From contig CABRZA010000017.1 in NCBI GenBank assembly GCA_902475285.1, forward strand, positions 1 to 23,396: 23,396 nucleotides of DNA, read 5' to 3'. This stretch comes from an uncultured Porphyromonadaceae bacterium. GTDB taxonomy: Bacteria > Bacteroidota > Bacteroidia > Bacteroidales > Muribaculaceae. This document shows positions 7,680 through 15,040 of the stretch, one piece after another. The first letter of the stretch is position 1, and each line of letters starts with the position of its first letter. A model generated the notes under the pieces. It did no database searches. It was not told where the DNA came from and worked only from the letters and a program-made list of their open reading frames with translations. The position numbers and the translations under genes are program-made.

Positions 7680-8093
7680 ATGGCTACATATACATCCAAG
7701 CCGGCGGTAGTGGCCCGTCCGGCCGACGCTATCGCTGCCAACTTCGCCGACTTCCGTGCTCTCGAGGAGCGCCTCGGACAAATGCCTGCCGAAGAACGAC
7801 AGAAAGTGGGCGACGTGAAGTTCGAACAGGACGCAATCGTAATCAACACGCCTCAGGTCGGCGCCATCACCCTCCGTGCCGTGGAGCGCACGCCCCGCAA
7901 GGTGGTGATGAAGGCCGAGAACTCTCCCGTGCCAATGTCGATAACCGTCGACATCGAACCCATCGACGCCGGCAGCTGCGAAGTCGCCGGCAAGATGGAC
8001 GTCGAGATTCCCGCCATGCTGCGTCCGCTCGTGGGACCGGCTCTCCAAAAGGCTGTCGACCAGTTCGGCAACCTCTTCGCATCACTGGCTTAA
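7680..8093 (+). CDS. SRPBCC-like (START/polyketide-cyclase fold) protein
   Basis: A 137-residue cytosolic protein with no signal peptide or membrane segment. The N-terminal pattern (SKPAVVARPADAIAANFADF) and the alternating strands that follow, ending in a long helix (PLVGPALQKAVDQFGNLFASL), resemble the SRPBCC helix-grip fold, which binds small hydrophobic ligands. I base this on pattern, not on an alignment. It starts 14 nt after the pyrE stop, so it is co-transcribed and perhaps translationally coupled. No catalytic residue can be named. My recollection is that similar small proteins follow pyrE in other Bacteroidales, but I cannot confirm that here. Confidence 0.75.
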   Translation: MATYTSKPAVVARPADAIAANFADFRALEERLGQMPAEERQKVGDVKFEQDAIVINTPQVGAITLRAVERTPRKVVMKAENSPVPMSITVDIEPIDAGSCEVAGKMDVEIPAMLRPLVGPALQKAVDQFGNLFASLA

Positions 8094-8131
8094 CTCTTAG
8101 GCATCTGAAACTCTTCCGCTCTCTCTCGGTA

Positions 8132-8608
8132 TTGACGGCGGCCGTCGCAGTGGCGGCCGTCGCCCACTCATGCCATACTGTCGACGACAACCGCGTGCCG
8201 GCCGCCCCGGTCAACATTGTTTTCAACACCGTGGCCGACTGGGACATCTACGGCGTGGCCGGCGCGATGGACTACCGCCGCTTCATCCGCGACCGCCGTG
8301 TGCCGGCCAACTACCCCTACACTGCCATGACCTACACAGGCTTCGGCGGGGTTCTCCTGGTGACCGATGTGATGGGCAATCCCCGCGCCTACGATTTGTG
8401 CTGTCCTGTGGAGTGCAGCCGCAACACCATCGTGGATATCGACACCGAGAAAATGCAGGCGCGCTGCTCCCACTGCGGAAGCACCTACGAGGTGTTCTCG
8501 CTCAACGGCACTCCTACTTCCGGCCCTGCGGCAGAATATGGCTACGGCCTGCGCAACTATCGGGTGCTCCCCGGCCGCGACGGAGCCTACCGTGTGGTAA
8601 CCAACTAA
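8132..8608 (+). CDS. Rieske-like cysteine-rich lipoprotein
   Basis: The TTG at 8132 gives 158 residues. This start lacks a positively charged n-region. Reading the same frame from CTG at 8105 adds MKLFRSLSV and gives a textbook lipoprotein signal ending VAHSC, with the lipidated Cys at residue 14 of the short form. No ATG or GTG exists between the upstream stop (8093) and this region. The mature part resembles a Rieske-type fold: a first metal-site loop CCPVEC (Cys90, 91, 95) and a second CSHCGSTYEVF (Cys112, Cys115), then the usual GxxxSGPA turn. A true Rieske site needs CxH and CxxH; here the positions hold Cys instead, so a four-Cys site binding zinc or iron is more likely than a [2Fe-2S] Rieske cluster. 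It is the third gene of the pyrE run. Function unknown. Confidence 0.75.
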   Translation: MTAAVAVAAVAHSCHTVDDNRVPAAPVNIVFNTVADWDIYGVAGAMDYRRFIRDRRVPANYPYTAMTYTGFGGVLLVTDVMGNPRAYDLCCPVECSRNTIVDIDTEKMQARCSHCGSTYEVFSLNGTPTSGPAAEYGYGLRNYRVLPGRDGAYRVVTN

Positions 8609-8621
8609 CCGACCGCATCCC

Positions 8622-9437
8622 ATGCACCGTCACTACCTCCAATTATGGGCCCTTCTTCTCACGGCCTTCCTGATTTTTGCCGCCGCTTCGGCCTTCGAGA
8701 TGCCCGAACTTGCCGGACATAAGCTCAAAAGCTCGCGCATCGTGGCCGAACTCACGGCCGAGCCCGAATCTGTGCCCGAACCCGAAACATCGCTTGCCGA
8801 TACAATTTTTACGGCCATGGTCGACTCCGTCGCCGCTCCTGTCGCCCAACAATTTCCGGCTCCGCCCGACACAGCCGCGCAGACCATACTTTTCATAGGC
8901 GACTCCATGCTCGAGGGCCTCGGGCCGCGCATGGCTGCCTATGCCGAGCAGAACGGCCACAAGCTATACAATGTGGTGTGGTACAGCTCAACATCGGAGG
9001 TTTGGGGCAAATCGGACAAACTGAAACACTACATCAACCTTGTCAAGCCAACGTTTGTCTTCGTTAGCCTCGGTGCCAACGAATTGTTCGTCAAGGGTAT
9101 AAAGGACAAACGTCGCAAGTATGTTAAGAAAATCGTAGCCGACATCGACACCATCCCCTACCTGTGGATAGGGCCGCCCAACTGGAAACCCGACACCGGC
9201 ATCAACGAGCTTGTGGCCGACGAGACGGATGCCGGGTGCTTCTTCCTCAGCGACGGCATGCACTTCGAGCGTGCTCGCGACGGCGCACACCCCACGCGAA
9301 AGTCGGCCGCCGCATGGCTCGACAGCGTGGCACGCTGGATGCCTCAGCATGCGGCACATCCCATAAAGATGGACACTCCCGCCAAGGCCGCCGGCAAGCC
9401 AAAGCGCATTTTCGTGCACCAGCCTTCGGAAAAATAA
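8622..9437 (+). CDS. SGNH/GDSL-family hydrolase, membrane-anchored or secreted
   Basis: This 271-residue protein has an N-terminal hydrophobic segment (residues 8-24) that serves as signal peptide or anchor. A Pro/Glu-rich linker to about residue 85 leads into an SGNH domain. Blocks are FIGDSMLEGLG with nucleophile Ser95, SLGANE with Asn153, and DGAHPT with Asp220 and His223. The catalytic domain would sit in the periplasm. It lies 7 nt before an MBOAT gene. In alginate, peptidoglycan and teichoic-acid systems (AlgI/J/X, PatA/B, DltB/D) such a pair moves an acyl group across the membrane and onto a glycan. O-acetylation of an envelope polysaccharide is therefore the likely role; the acceptor is unknown. 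The C-terminal tail after residue 245 is basic and probably unstructured. Confidence 0.87.
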   Translation: MHRHYLQLWALLLTAFLIFAAASAFEMPELAGHKLKSSRIVAELTAEPESVPEPETSLADTIFTAMVDSVAAPVAQQFPAPPDTAAQTILFIGDSMLEGLGPRMAAYAEQNGHKLYNVVWYSSTSEVWGKSDKLKHYINLVKPTFVFVSLGANELFVKGIKDKRRKYVKKIVADIDTIPYLWIGPPNWKPDTGINELVADETDAGCFFLSDGMHFERARDGAHPTRKSAAAWLDSVARWMPQHAAHPIKMDTPAKAAGKPKRIFVHQPSEK

Positions 9438-9444
9438 GCGCCCA

Positions 9445-10914
9445 ATGGAACATATCTGGCACAACATCTGCCGCATGCTCACCTACGATGCCTCGGCGCC
9501 AATGCTCTTCTCGTCGGGCACGTTCTGGGCGCTCTTCCTTGTGTTCATGCCTCTCTACGGCCTTCTCAAACGCCGCTGGTGGCAGATGGCAGTCTTCGTC
9601 GTAGCTTTCAGCTTTTTCTTCTACTACAAGAGCAGCGGGCTATTTGTGCTCATGCTCGCCGGCACGTCGCTACTCGACTGGTGGCTCTCGCGCCTGATGT
9701 CGCGGCCCGGAATGTCGAAAGGTCGGCGAAAGGCTTGCGTGGCGCTGTCGCTCACTGTCTCGCTGGGCATACTGGCATATTTCAAATACGCCAACTTCTT
9801 CCTTTGGAACATCCAGGCCATGGTAGGCGCCAACTTCCAGCCTCTCGACCTCGTGCTCCCCGTGGGCATATCTTTCTATACCTTCCAGTCGGTGAGCTAT
9901 ATAATAGATGTATACAAGGGCCGTGTGGCACCCACCGAAACATGGCTCGAGTATGCCTTCTTCCTCTCCTTCTTCCCCGCTCTGGTGGCCGGCCCCATAG
10001 TGCGTGCCGACTATTTCCTGCCGCAGATACGCGCCAATGCCACAGCCTCACGCACCGAGGTTTATGCCGGCCTGTGGATGATAATCCTCGGCGTGGTCAA
10101 GAAAGCAATAATCGCCGACTACATAGCGCAGTACAACGACCTCATCTTCCAGACTCCCGGCGGCTACTCCGGCTTCGAGACACTCATGGGCATCATTGGC
10201 TACACCATGCAGATCTACTGCGATTTCTCCGGCTACTCCGACATGGCCATAGGCTTGGCGCTAATCATGGGCTTCAAGCTGGCGCCGAACTTCAACTTCC
10301 CCTATAAGGCCCGCAATCTCACCGACTTCTGGCGGCGATGGCACATATCGCTCTCCACATGGCTGCGCGACTACATCTACATCCCCTTGGGCGGCAACCG
10401 CAAGGGCACCGCGCGGACATATCTCAACAACTTCGCCACCATGCTCATTGGCGGTCTGTGGCACGGCGCTGCGTGGAAATTCGTGTTCTGGGGCGCCATG
10501 CACGGCGCCGGCCTGGCGGTGCACAAGGCATCGAAGCCATACCTTGGCCGAGTGGCCGACACGTGGCCCGTGAAGGCTCTTTCGTGGCTCGTTACGATGG
10601 CCGTGGTGGCCGCGCTCTGGGTGTTTTTCCGTGCCGACTCATGGGCCGACAGCATCACCGTACTCGCTTCGGTCTTCCGCGACTTCTCGCCGGCCTACAT
10701 CCCCGCTTTCGCTGCGGCGCGCATGCTGTGGCTCATACTCATGCTTGTGATTATTGTGGCCCACGCTCTCCCCACGGGCTTCTGGACAAGGGCGCAGAAA
10801 TGGTTTGTCGACACACCGTGGCTCGTCAAGCTACTCGTTTTCGTCGTTGTGGTACAGCTTGTCCTCGAGCTGCGCAGCGAGTCGGTCACACCTTTCATAT
10901 ACTTCCAGTTCTGA
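9445..10914 (+). CDS. MBOAT-family membrane-bound O-acyltransferase
   Basis: A 489-residue polytopic inner-membrane protein with roughly ten hydrophobic segments. Family signatures are LPVGISFYTFQSVSYIIDVY (139-156), FFPALVAGPIVR (176-187), YCDFSGYSDMAIGLALIMG (258-276), and FWRRWHISLSTWLRDYIYIP (295-314). The invariant His340 is in GGLWHGAAW. It would take an acyl group from a cytoplasmic donor such as acetyl-CoA and pass it through the membrane to the partner SGNH protein, whose gene ends 7 nt upstream. It is closest in pattern to AlgI/DltB-type proteins. It is the last gene of the pyrE-led run. No clear terminator lies in the 92 bp before bamD. Confidence 0.95.
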   Translation: MEHIWHNICRMLTYDASAPMLFSSGTFWALFLVFMPLYGLLKRRWWQMAVFVVAFSFFFYYKSSGLFVLMLAGTSLLDWWLSRLMSRPGMSKGRRKACVALSLTVSLGILAYFKYANFFLWNIQAMVGANFQPLDLVLPVGISFYTFQSVSYIIDVYKGRVAPTETWLEYAFFLSFFPALVAGPIVRADYFLPQIRANATASRTEVYAGLWMIILGVVKKAIIADYIAQYNDLIFQTPGGYSGFETLMGIIGYTMQIYCDFSGYSDMAIGLALIMGFKLAPNFNFPYKARNLTDFWRRWHISLSTWLRDYIYIPLGGNRKGTARTYLNNFATMLIGGLWHGAAWKFVFWGAMHGAGLAVHKASKPYLGRVADTWPVKALSWLVTMAVVAALWVFFRADSWADSITVLASVFRDFSPAYIPAFAAARMLWLILMLVIIVAHALPTGFWTRAQKWFVDTPWLVKLLVFVVVVQLVLELRSESVTPFIYFQF

Positions 10915-10946
10915 GGGGGGCGCCGAGTGTTAATAATGCACAAATA

Positions 10947-10978
10947 TTGGCACAGCGACGTTTTTTTTGCTAACTTTG
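10947..10978 (+). promoter_or_regulatory. Promoter of bamD-rpoZ
   Basis: TTG (10947-10949) is followed after 21 nt by TAACTTTG (10971-10978), a good match to the Bacteroidetes consensus. A T-rich run fills the end of the spacer. Transcription would begin near 10985, about 22 nt before the ATG at 11007. Confidence 0.8.
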
Positions 10979-11006
10979 CCATCCAAAAAGCTTTTCGATA
11001 TCGAGA

Positions 11007-11813
11007 ATGAACATCCGACTCTATATACTCGCACTTCTCGCCGCGTTGCTCCTGGGCTCGTGCGGCGAGTATCAGCGCGTGCAGAAAAGTGACGACTACA
11101 ACTATAAGTTCGAATACGCCAAAAACGCCTTCGAGCAGCGCAAGTACGTGCAGGCCGCCACGCTCCTCAAAGACTGCATCGCCGTCTTCAAAGGCTCCGA
11201 CAAGGCCGAGGAGTCGCTCTATCTCCTGGCGCGCAGCCACTTCGAGAACAAGGACTACGCCACCGCCGGCGTGTACTTCAAGAGCTACTACTCCCGTTAT
11301 CCCAAGGGCAAGTACACCGAGTCGGCGCGTTTCTTTTGCGGCTACGGCTACTATCTCGACTCTCCCGAGCCGCAGCTCGACCAGACCGGCACCATTCAGG
11401 CCATCGAGGAGCTTCAGGCCTTTCTCGACTACTTCCCCCGCAGCGAGAAGGTGTCGATAGCCCAGAACGCCATCTTCGAGCTTCAGGACAAGCTCACGCT
11501 CAAACAGTTGCAGAACGCCCAGCTCTACTACAACCTCGGCAACTACATGGGCAACAACTACGAGAGCGCCGTTATAGTGGCCAAGAATGCGATAAAGGAT
11601 TATCCCTACTCAAAATACAAGGAAGACCTCGAGCTGCTCATCCTCAAAGCACGGTATCAGGAAGCCGCCAACTCCATCGAGGAGCGCAAGGCCGACCGTT
11701 TCCGCGACGTTGTCGACGAGTACTATTCCTTCATCAACAACTATCCCGACAGCCGCTCGCGCGATGAGGCCGACAACATTCTGCGCATCGCCCGCCGCTA
11801 CGTGGAGGAATAG
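11007..11813 (+). CDS. bamD: Outer membrane protein assembly factor BamD
   Basis: BamD is the essential lipoprotein partner of BamA in folding beta-barrels into the outer membrane. The 268-residue product opens with a lipoprotein signal whose lipobox is LLGSC, giving Cys19 as the lipidated residue. Five or so TPR-like helical hairpins follow, with typical features such as EYAKNAFEQRKYVQAATLL (about 37-55) and ARSHFENKDYATAGVYFKSY (75-94), and the BamD-like YYSRYPKGKYTESARFFCGY. Length agrees with the family. It has its own promoter and is followed after 66 nt by rpoZ. The barrels encoded nearby (FadL-type and possibly DUF4421) would be its clients, but that is general biology and not specific linkage. 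Confidence 0.93.
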   Translation: MNIRLYILALLAALLLGSCGEYQRVQKSDDYNYKFEYAKNAFEQRKYVQAATLLKDCIAVFKGSDKAEESLYLLARSHFENKDYATAGVYFKSYYSRYPKGKYTESARFFCGYGYYLDSPEPQLDQTGTIQAIEELQAFLDYFPRSEKVSIAQNAIFELQDKLTLKQLQNAQLYYNLGNYMGNNYESAVIVAKNAIKDYPYSKYKEDLELLILKARYQEAANSIEERKADRFRDVVDEYYSFINNYPDSRSRDEADNILRIARRYVEE

Positions 11814-11879
11814 TCCGCCGCTCCGAGCTCCTCTTCCGTCTCTCTCCCGAATCAATCTAATCATCATCCGCACTAAATA

Positions 11880-12206
11880 ATGGACTACAAGAAAAGCAAC
11901 ATCCCGGCGACCACCGTCACTCGCGACATGGTCGAACTCTCCGAAGATACCGGCAACGTCTACGAAACTGTGTGCATCATCGCCAAGCGCGCCAACCAGA
12001 TTGCAGCCGACATGAAGGCCGAGCTTTCGCGCAAGCTCGCCGATTTCCAGCCCCTCAACGACAACCTCGAGGAGGTGAGCGAAAACCGCGAGCAGATCGA
12101 AATATCGAAGTACTACGAGCGCCTGCCCAAGCCCACCCTCATCGCCACGCAGGAGTATATCGAGCACAAGCTCTTCTTCCGTCGCTCCTCGCGAAAGGAC
12201 AAGTAA
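11880..12206 (+). CDS. rpoZ: RNA polymerase omega subunit, Bacteroidetes type
   Basis: A 108-residue cytosolic protein resembling the Bacteroidetes form of omega (Rpb6 family), which helps fold and hold the beta-prime subunit. Seen in the sequence are the Thr/Val-rich start (NIPATTVTRDM), the conserved helix ETVCIIAKRANQIAADMKAEL (split by a Lys-rich face), and the closing LPKPTLIATQEYIEHKLFFR, which fits the family ending. It follows bamD by 66 nt with no intervening promoter or hairpin and is closed by a clear terminator. The family is highly divergent, so the call rests on pattern plus the neighbouring bamD. Confidence 0.85.
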   Translation: MDYKKSNIPATTVTRDMVELSEDTGNVYETVCIIAKRANQIAADMKAELSRKLADFQPLNDNLEEVSENREQIEISKYYERLPKPTLIATQEYIEHKLFFRRSSRKDK

Positions 12207-12236
12207 GTCGCGCCGGTAAATAATCCGACACCATAA

Positions 12237-12290
12237 AGGGTGTTGCAGTCCGCGGAGTAACCGCGCCTGCGGCACCCTGATGTGCTTTTT
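12237..12290 (+). terminator. Terminator of bamD-rpoZ
   Basis: AGGGTGTTGCAG (12237-12248) pairs with CTGCGGCACCCT (12267-12278), using two G-U or near pairs. An inner CGCGG/CCGCG hairpin sits in the loop. TTTTT follows at 12286-12290, eight bases after the stem. It starts 30 bp after the rpoZ stop. I considered a riboswitch, but no class-defining core is visible. Confidence 0.75.
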
Positions 12291-12332
12291 CACTAATTAA
12301 CGTTCCGTCGGCACCGTTTTTTGCCAAGGCGC

Positions 12333-12363
12333 TTGCAGGCGCAGTGGAAATTGTGTATTTTTG
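12333..12363 (+). promoter_or_regulatory. Promoter of the dCMP deaminase operon
   Basis: TTG (12333-12335), 20 nt, then TATTTTTG (12356-12363). Transcription would begin near 12370, so the message has a very short leader before the ATG at 12380. This rules out an earlier in-frame start at 12344. Confidence 0.8.
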
Positions 12364-12379
12364 CCGAAACATCACCGCC

Positions 12380-12808
12380 ATGAGTCAGAAACAGGAAGTA
12401 ATCGACAAGCGATATCTCCGCATGGCCTCCATTTGGGCCGAAAACTCCTACTGTCAGCGCCGTAAGGTAGGGGCGATACTGGTGCGCGACCAGATGATAA
12501 TTTCCGACGGATACAACGGCACGCCCGCCGGTTTCGAGAATGTGTGCGAGGACTCCGACGGCACTACAAAGCCATATGTCCTTCACGCCGAGGCAAACGC
12601 CATCACCAAGGTGGCGCGAAGCAACAATTCCTCGGAAGGCTCTACGCTCTACATCACGGCCTCGCCCTGTCTCGAATGTGCCAAACTGATAATTCAGGCC
12701 GGCATAAAGCGCGTGGTGTTCAACGAATTGTATCGCCTTGCCGACGGTATCGACCTCCTACGCCGCGCCGGAGTGGAGTGCACGCACATTGCCGACATCA
12801 ACCAATAA
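12380..12808 (+). CDS. dCMP deaminase family protein
   Basis: A 142-residue cytidine/deoxycytidylate deaminase-fold enzyme. It would convert dCMP to dUMP, the substrate of thymidylate synthase, with bound zinc in the cytosol. The zinc site is complete: HAEAN with His69 and the proton-shuttling Glu71, and PCLEC with Cys97 and Cys100. The NGTPAGFENVC stretch (46-56) matches the dCMP-binding region of this family. The start at 12380 follows from the promoter position. It is the first of three genes on one apparent transcript; the S41 protease begins 41 nt after its stop. The later folate cyclo-ligase gene fits one-carbon and thymidylate metabolism. It is also called ComE operon protein 2 in Firmicutes, but a competence role is not implied. 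Confidence 0.93.
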   Translation: MSQKQEVIDKRYLRMASIWAENSYCQRRKVGAILVRDQMIISDGYNGTPAGFENVCEDSDGTTKPYVLHAEANAITKVARSNNSSEGSTLYITASPCLECAKLIIQAGIKRVVFNELYRLADGIDLLRRAGVECTHIADINQ

Positions 12809-12849
12809 AACCATCCTCCCGGCAGCCTTTCGGGTTGCCACTCCGAAAA

Positions 12850-14484
12850 ATGAACAATCAACGCCGCTACATGCTCTGGCTGCCGGTCACGGCTGCCGTT
12901 TTCCTTATAATGGGCCTTTGGCTCGGACGCTCTTTCGACTTCGCCCACTCCGAAACTTCGGCGCGCGCCAAGCTCAACGAAGTATTCGACATAATCGAGG
13001 CGCGCTATGTCGACCCCGTGGATTTCGACAGCCTCGTGGAGCTGGCCGTACCCGAGATGCTCTCCAATCTCGACCCACACTCCGTCTACATCCCCGCTTC
13101 GCAGCGTACGGCTTTCAACCGTGAGCTCGAAGGCTCGTTCTACGGCGTGGGCATACAGTTCCAGATGATGAACGACACCCTCTACGTCCTTGAAGTGATA
13201 GCGGGTGCCGGTGCCGACGAGGCCGGGCTGCTCCCCGGCGACCGCATCATCGAGGTCGACGGCAAGAACATAGCCGGTGTTGAAGCATCGACAGAATATC
13301 TGTACAGCCTTCTCCGCGGCGACAAGGACACAAAGGTCAACGTCAAGCTCCTGCGCCACAGCTCGCCCACGCCCCTCACCTACGAGATAACACGCGGCGA
13401 AGTGCCGGTGTCGCCCATCGACGCTTCCTACATGCTGTCCGACACCATAGGCTATATCCGTCTGGGCAAGTTCTCGGAGAACACATATCCGGAGTTCCTC
13501 GCAACCCTCGGCCAGCTGCGCTACGACGGCGCGCGGGCCTTTGTGGTGGACCTCCGCAGCAACGGCGGCGGATATATGAACCCTGCCGTGTTGATTGCCA
13601 ATGAATTCCTTCCCGCCGGCCGCAAGATTGTGGAGACCAAGGGCCGCAACTCGTCGGACAACAACATCCTAATCTCCGACGGTATAGGCTCGTTTGTCGA
13701 TGAACCCCTCGTGGTGCTCATCGACGAATTCACCGCCAGCTCGAGCGAAATCTTCGCCGGCGCCATGCAGGACAACGACCGCGCTCTCATCGTCGGCCGT
13801 CGCTCGTTCGGCAAGGGCCTCGTGCAGGCTCAGTTCGAGCTTCCCGACTCGGCACAGTTCCGCCTCACCGTGCAGCGCTACTACACCCCCTCGGGCCGCT
13901 GCATACAGAAGACCTATACCCCGGGTCACAACAGCGAGTACGAGACGGAGATTCTCAGCCGCTACGACCGCGGCGAGATATTCTCCCAGGACAGTGTGCG
14001 TGTCGACTCGACACTTATATTCTACACCATGGCCGGGCGTCCCGTCTACGGCGGAGGAGGTATAATTCCCGATGCCTTCGTGCCTTCCGACACCTCGGGC
14101 GTTACGTCGTACTACCTCAAGGTTGCCAATGCGGGCCTCATACGCAAGTATGCCTATGAGTACGCCGACCTCAATCGCGAAAGACTCAGCGAAGCCCACG
14201 ATACGGCCGAGATGCTCTCGATGCTTCCGTCGGACGGCGTTCTTCTCAACTCCTTTGTCCGCTATGCCGACAAGGCCGGCATAGCTCCGCGGTGGTATTT
14301 CATCAACCAATCGGCCGCACTCATTGTTAATCAAATAAAGGCTCTTATCGCCCGCGACATCGTGGGTATGGACGGCTACTTCGAAGTGGTGAACACCACC
14401 GACCCCGTCATCACTGAAGCTCTGCGCCAGCTCGCCGACCCCTCGGCACTGCAAGGGCCGTCAGATACAGACGCCACTAATTGA
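12850..14484 (+). CDS. S41-family C-terminal processing peptidase (CtpA/Prc type) with PDZ domain
   Basis: A 544-residue protease anchored by an N-terminal membrane segment (about residues 8-26) with its bulk in the periplasm. A helical region with the family motif NLDPHSVYIP (73-82) precedes a PDZ domain (about 95-185) with GAGADEAGLLPGDRI. The S41 core follows: LRSNGGGY (235-242), the catalytic Ser in EFTASSSEIFAGAMQD (Ser297 by comparison with Prc) and Lys322 in RRSFGKGLVQ, 25 residues later as in Prc. The frame is open for another 102 codons upstream, but these overlap the dCMP deaminase gene out of frame and lack family features. The start at 12850 gives a proper signal-anchor. Such proteases trim C-termini of envelope proteins or regulate peptidoglycan hydrolases. 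It ends 13 nt before the next gene. Confidence 0.95.
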   Translation: MNNQRRYMLWLPVTAAVFLIMGLWLGRSFDFAHSETSARAKLNEVFDIIEARYVDPVDFDSLVELAVPEMLSNLDPHSVYIPASQRTAFNRELEGSFYGVGIQFQMMNDTLYVLEVIAGAGADEAGLLPGDRIIEVDGKNIAGVEASTEYLYSLLRGDKDTKVNVKLLRHSSPTPLTYEITRGEVPVSPIDASYMLSDTIGYIRLGKFSENTYPEFLATLGQLRYDGARAFVVDLRSNGGGYMNPAVLIANEFLPAGRKIVETKGRNSSDNNILISDGIGSFVDEPLVVLIDEFTASSSEIFAGAMQDNDRALIVGRRSFGKGLVQAQFELPDSAQFRLTVQRYYTPSGRCIQKTYTPGHNSEYETEILSRYDRGEIFSQDSVRVDSTLIFYTMAGRPVYGGGGIIPDAFVPSDTSGVTSYYLKVANAGLIRKYAYEYADLNRERLSEAHDTAEMLSMLPSDGVLLNSFVRYADKAGIAPRWYFINQSAALIVNQIKALIARDIVGMDGYFEVVNTTDPVITEALRQLADPSALQGPSDTDATN

Positions 14485-14497
14485 TTGATAATGCATT

Positions 14498-15037
14498 ATG
14501 AACAAAGATGAAATCCGCCGGCGCGTGCGGGCACGCAAGGCAATGCTTACCGACGCCGAGCGCCTTTCGGCCGCTCAGCGCGTCTTCGACCGCGTGCGTG
14601 CCCATGCAGCCTATATCATGGCGCACCGGGTGCTCCTTTACAACAGCCTCCCCGACGAGCTTTCAACCCATCTATTTTTTGAAACCGACCACCGGGACAA
14701 GACCTTCTATCTTCCGCGCGTCAACGGTCTTGACCTCGAGATTCTTCCCTACGACCGCTCGCGGCTGCACCTCGGAGCTTTCCGCATAGAGGAGCCCGAC
14801 GGCGACGACACGGCCGACATCTCCGACATCGACCTTATAATAGTTCCGGGAGTGGCCTACGACCGCCGCGGCAACCGCGTGGGCCGAGGAAAGGGATACT
14901 ACGACCGCCTGCTGAGCCGCGCCCGCGCCACCACAATAGGCATATGCTACGACTTCCAGCTCGTCGACGACCTCGAGCCCGACCCCCACGACATCCCCGT
15001 GGACTTCGTCATAGCCGACGGGAAGGCTATTCTTTGA
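14498..15037 (+). CDS. 5-formyltetrahydrofolate cyclo-ligase
   Basis: The 179-residue cytosolic enzyme (5,10-methenyltetrahydrofolate synthetase) uses ATP to convert 5-formyl-THF to 5,10-methenyl-THF, returning a stored folate to the active pool. Visible features are the basic N-terminal helix (RRRVRARKAML), YNSLPDELST (48-57), the PGVAYDRRG block (117-125) and the ATP-binding VGRGKGYYDR (128-137). Length is normal. It is the last gene of the dCMP deaminase-S41 run, 13 nt after the protease. Its stop codon is just three bases from the stop of the convergent DUF4421 gene, and no terminator hairpin lies between. Confidence 0.95.
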   Translation: MNKDEIRRRVRARKAMLTDAERLSAAQRVFDRVRAHAAYIMAHRVLLYNSLPDELSTHLFFETDHRDKTFYLPRVNGLDLEILPYDRSRLHLGAFRIEEPDGDDTADISDIDLIIVPGVAYDRRGNRVGRGKGYYDRLLSRARATTIGICYDFQLVDDLEPDPHDIPVDFVIADGKAIL

Positions 15038-15040
15038 TTT

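Noticed and set aside
12237..12290. Riboswitch before the dCMP deaminase operon
   Set aside because: A hairpin plus U-run is enough to explain it, it follows rpoZ, and the operon promoter lies downstream of it.
12544..12849. N-terminal extension of the S41 protease
   Set aside because: The stretch overlaps the dCMP deaminase gene in another frame, and the ATG at 12850 begins a proper signal-anchor.
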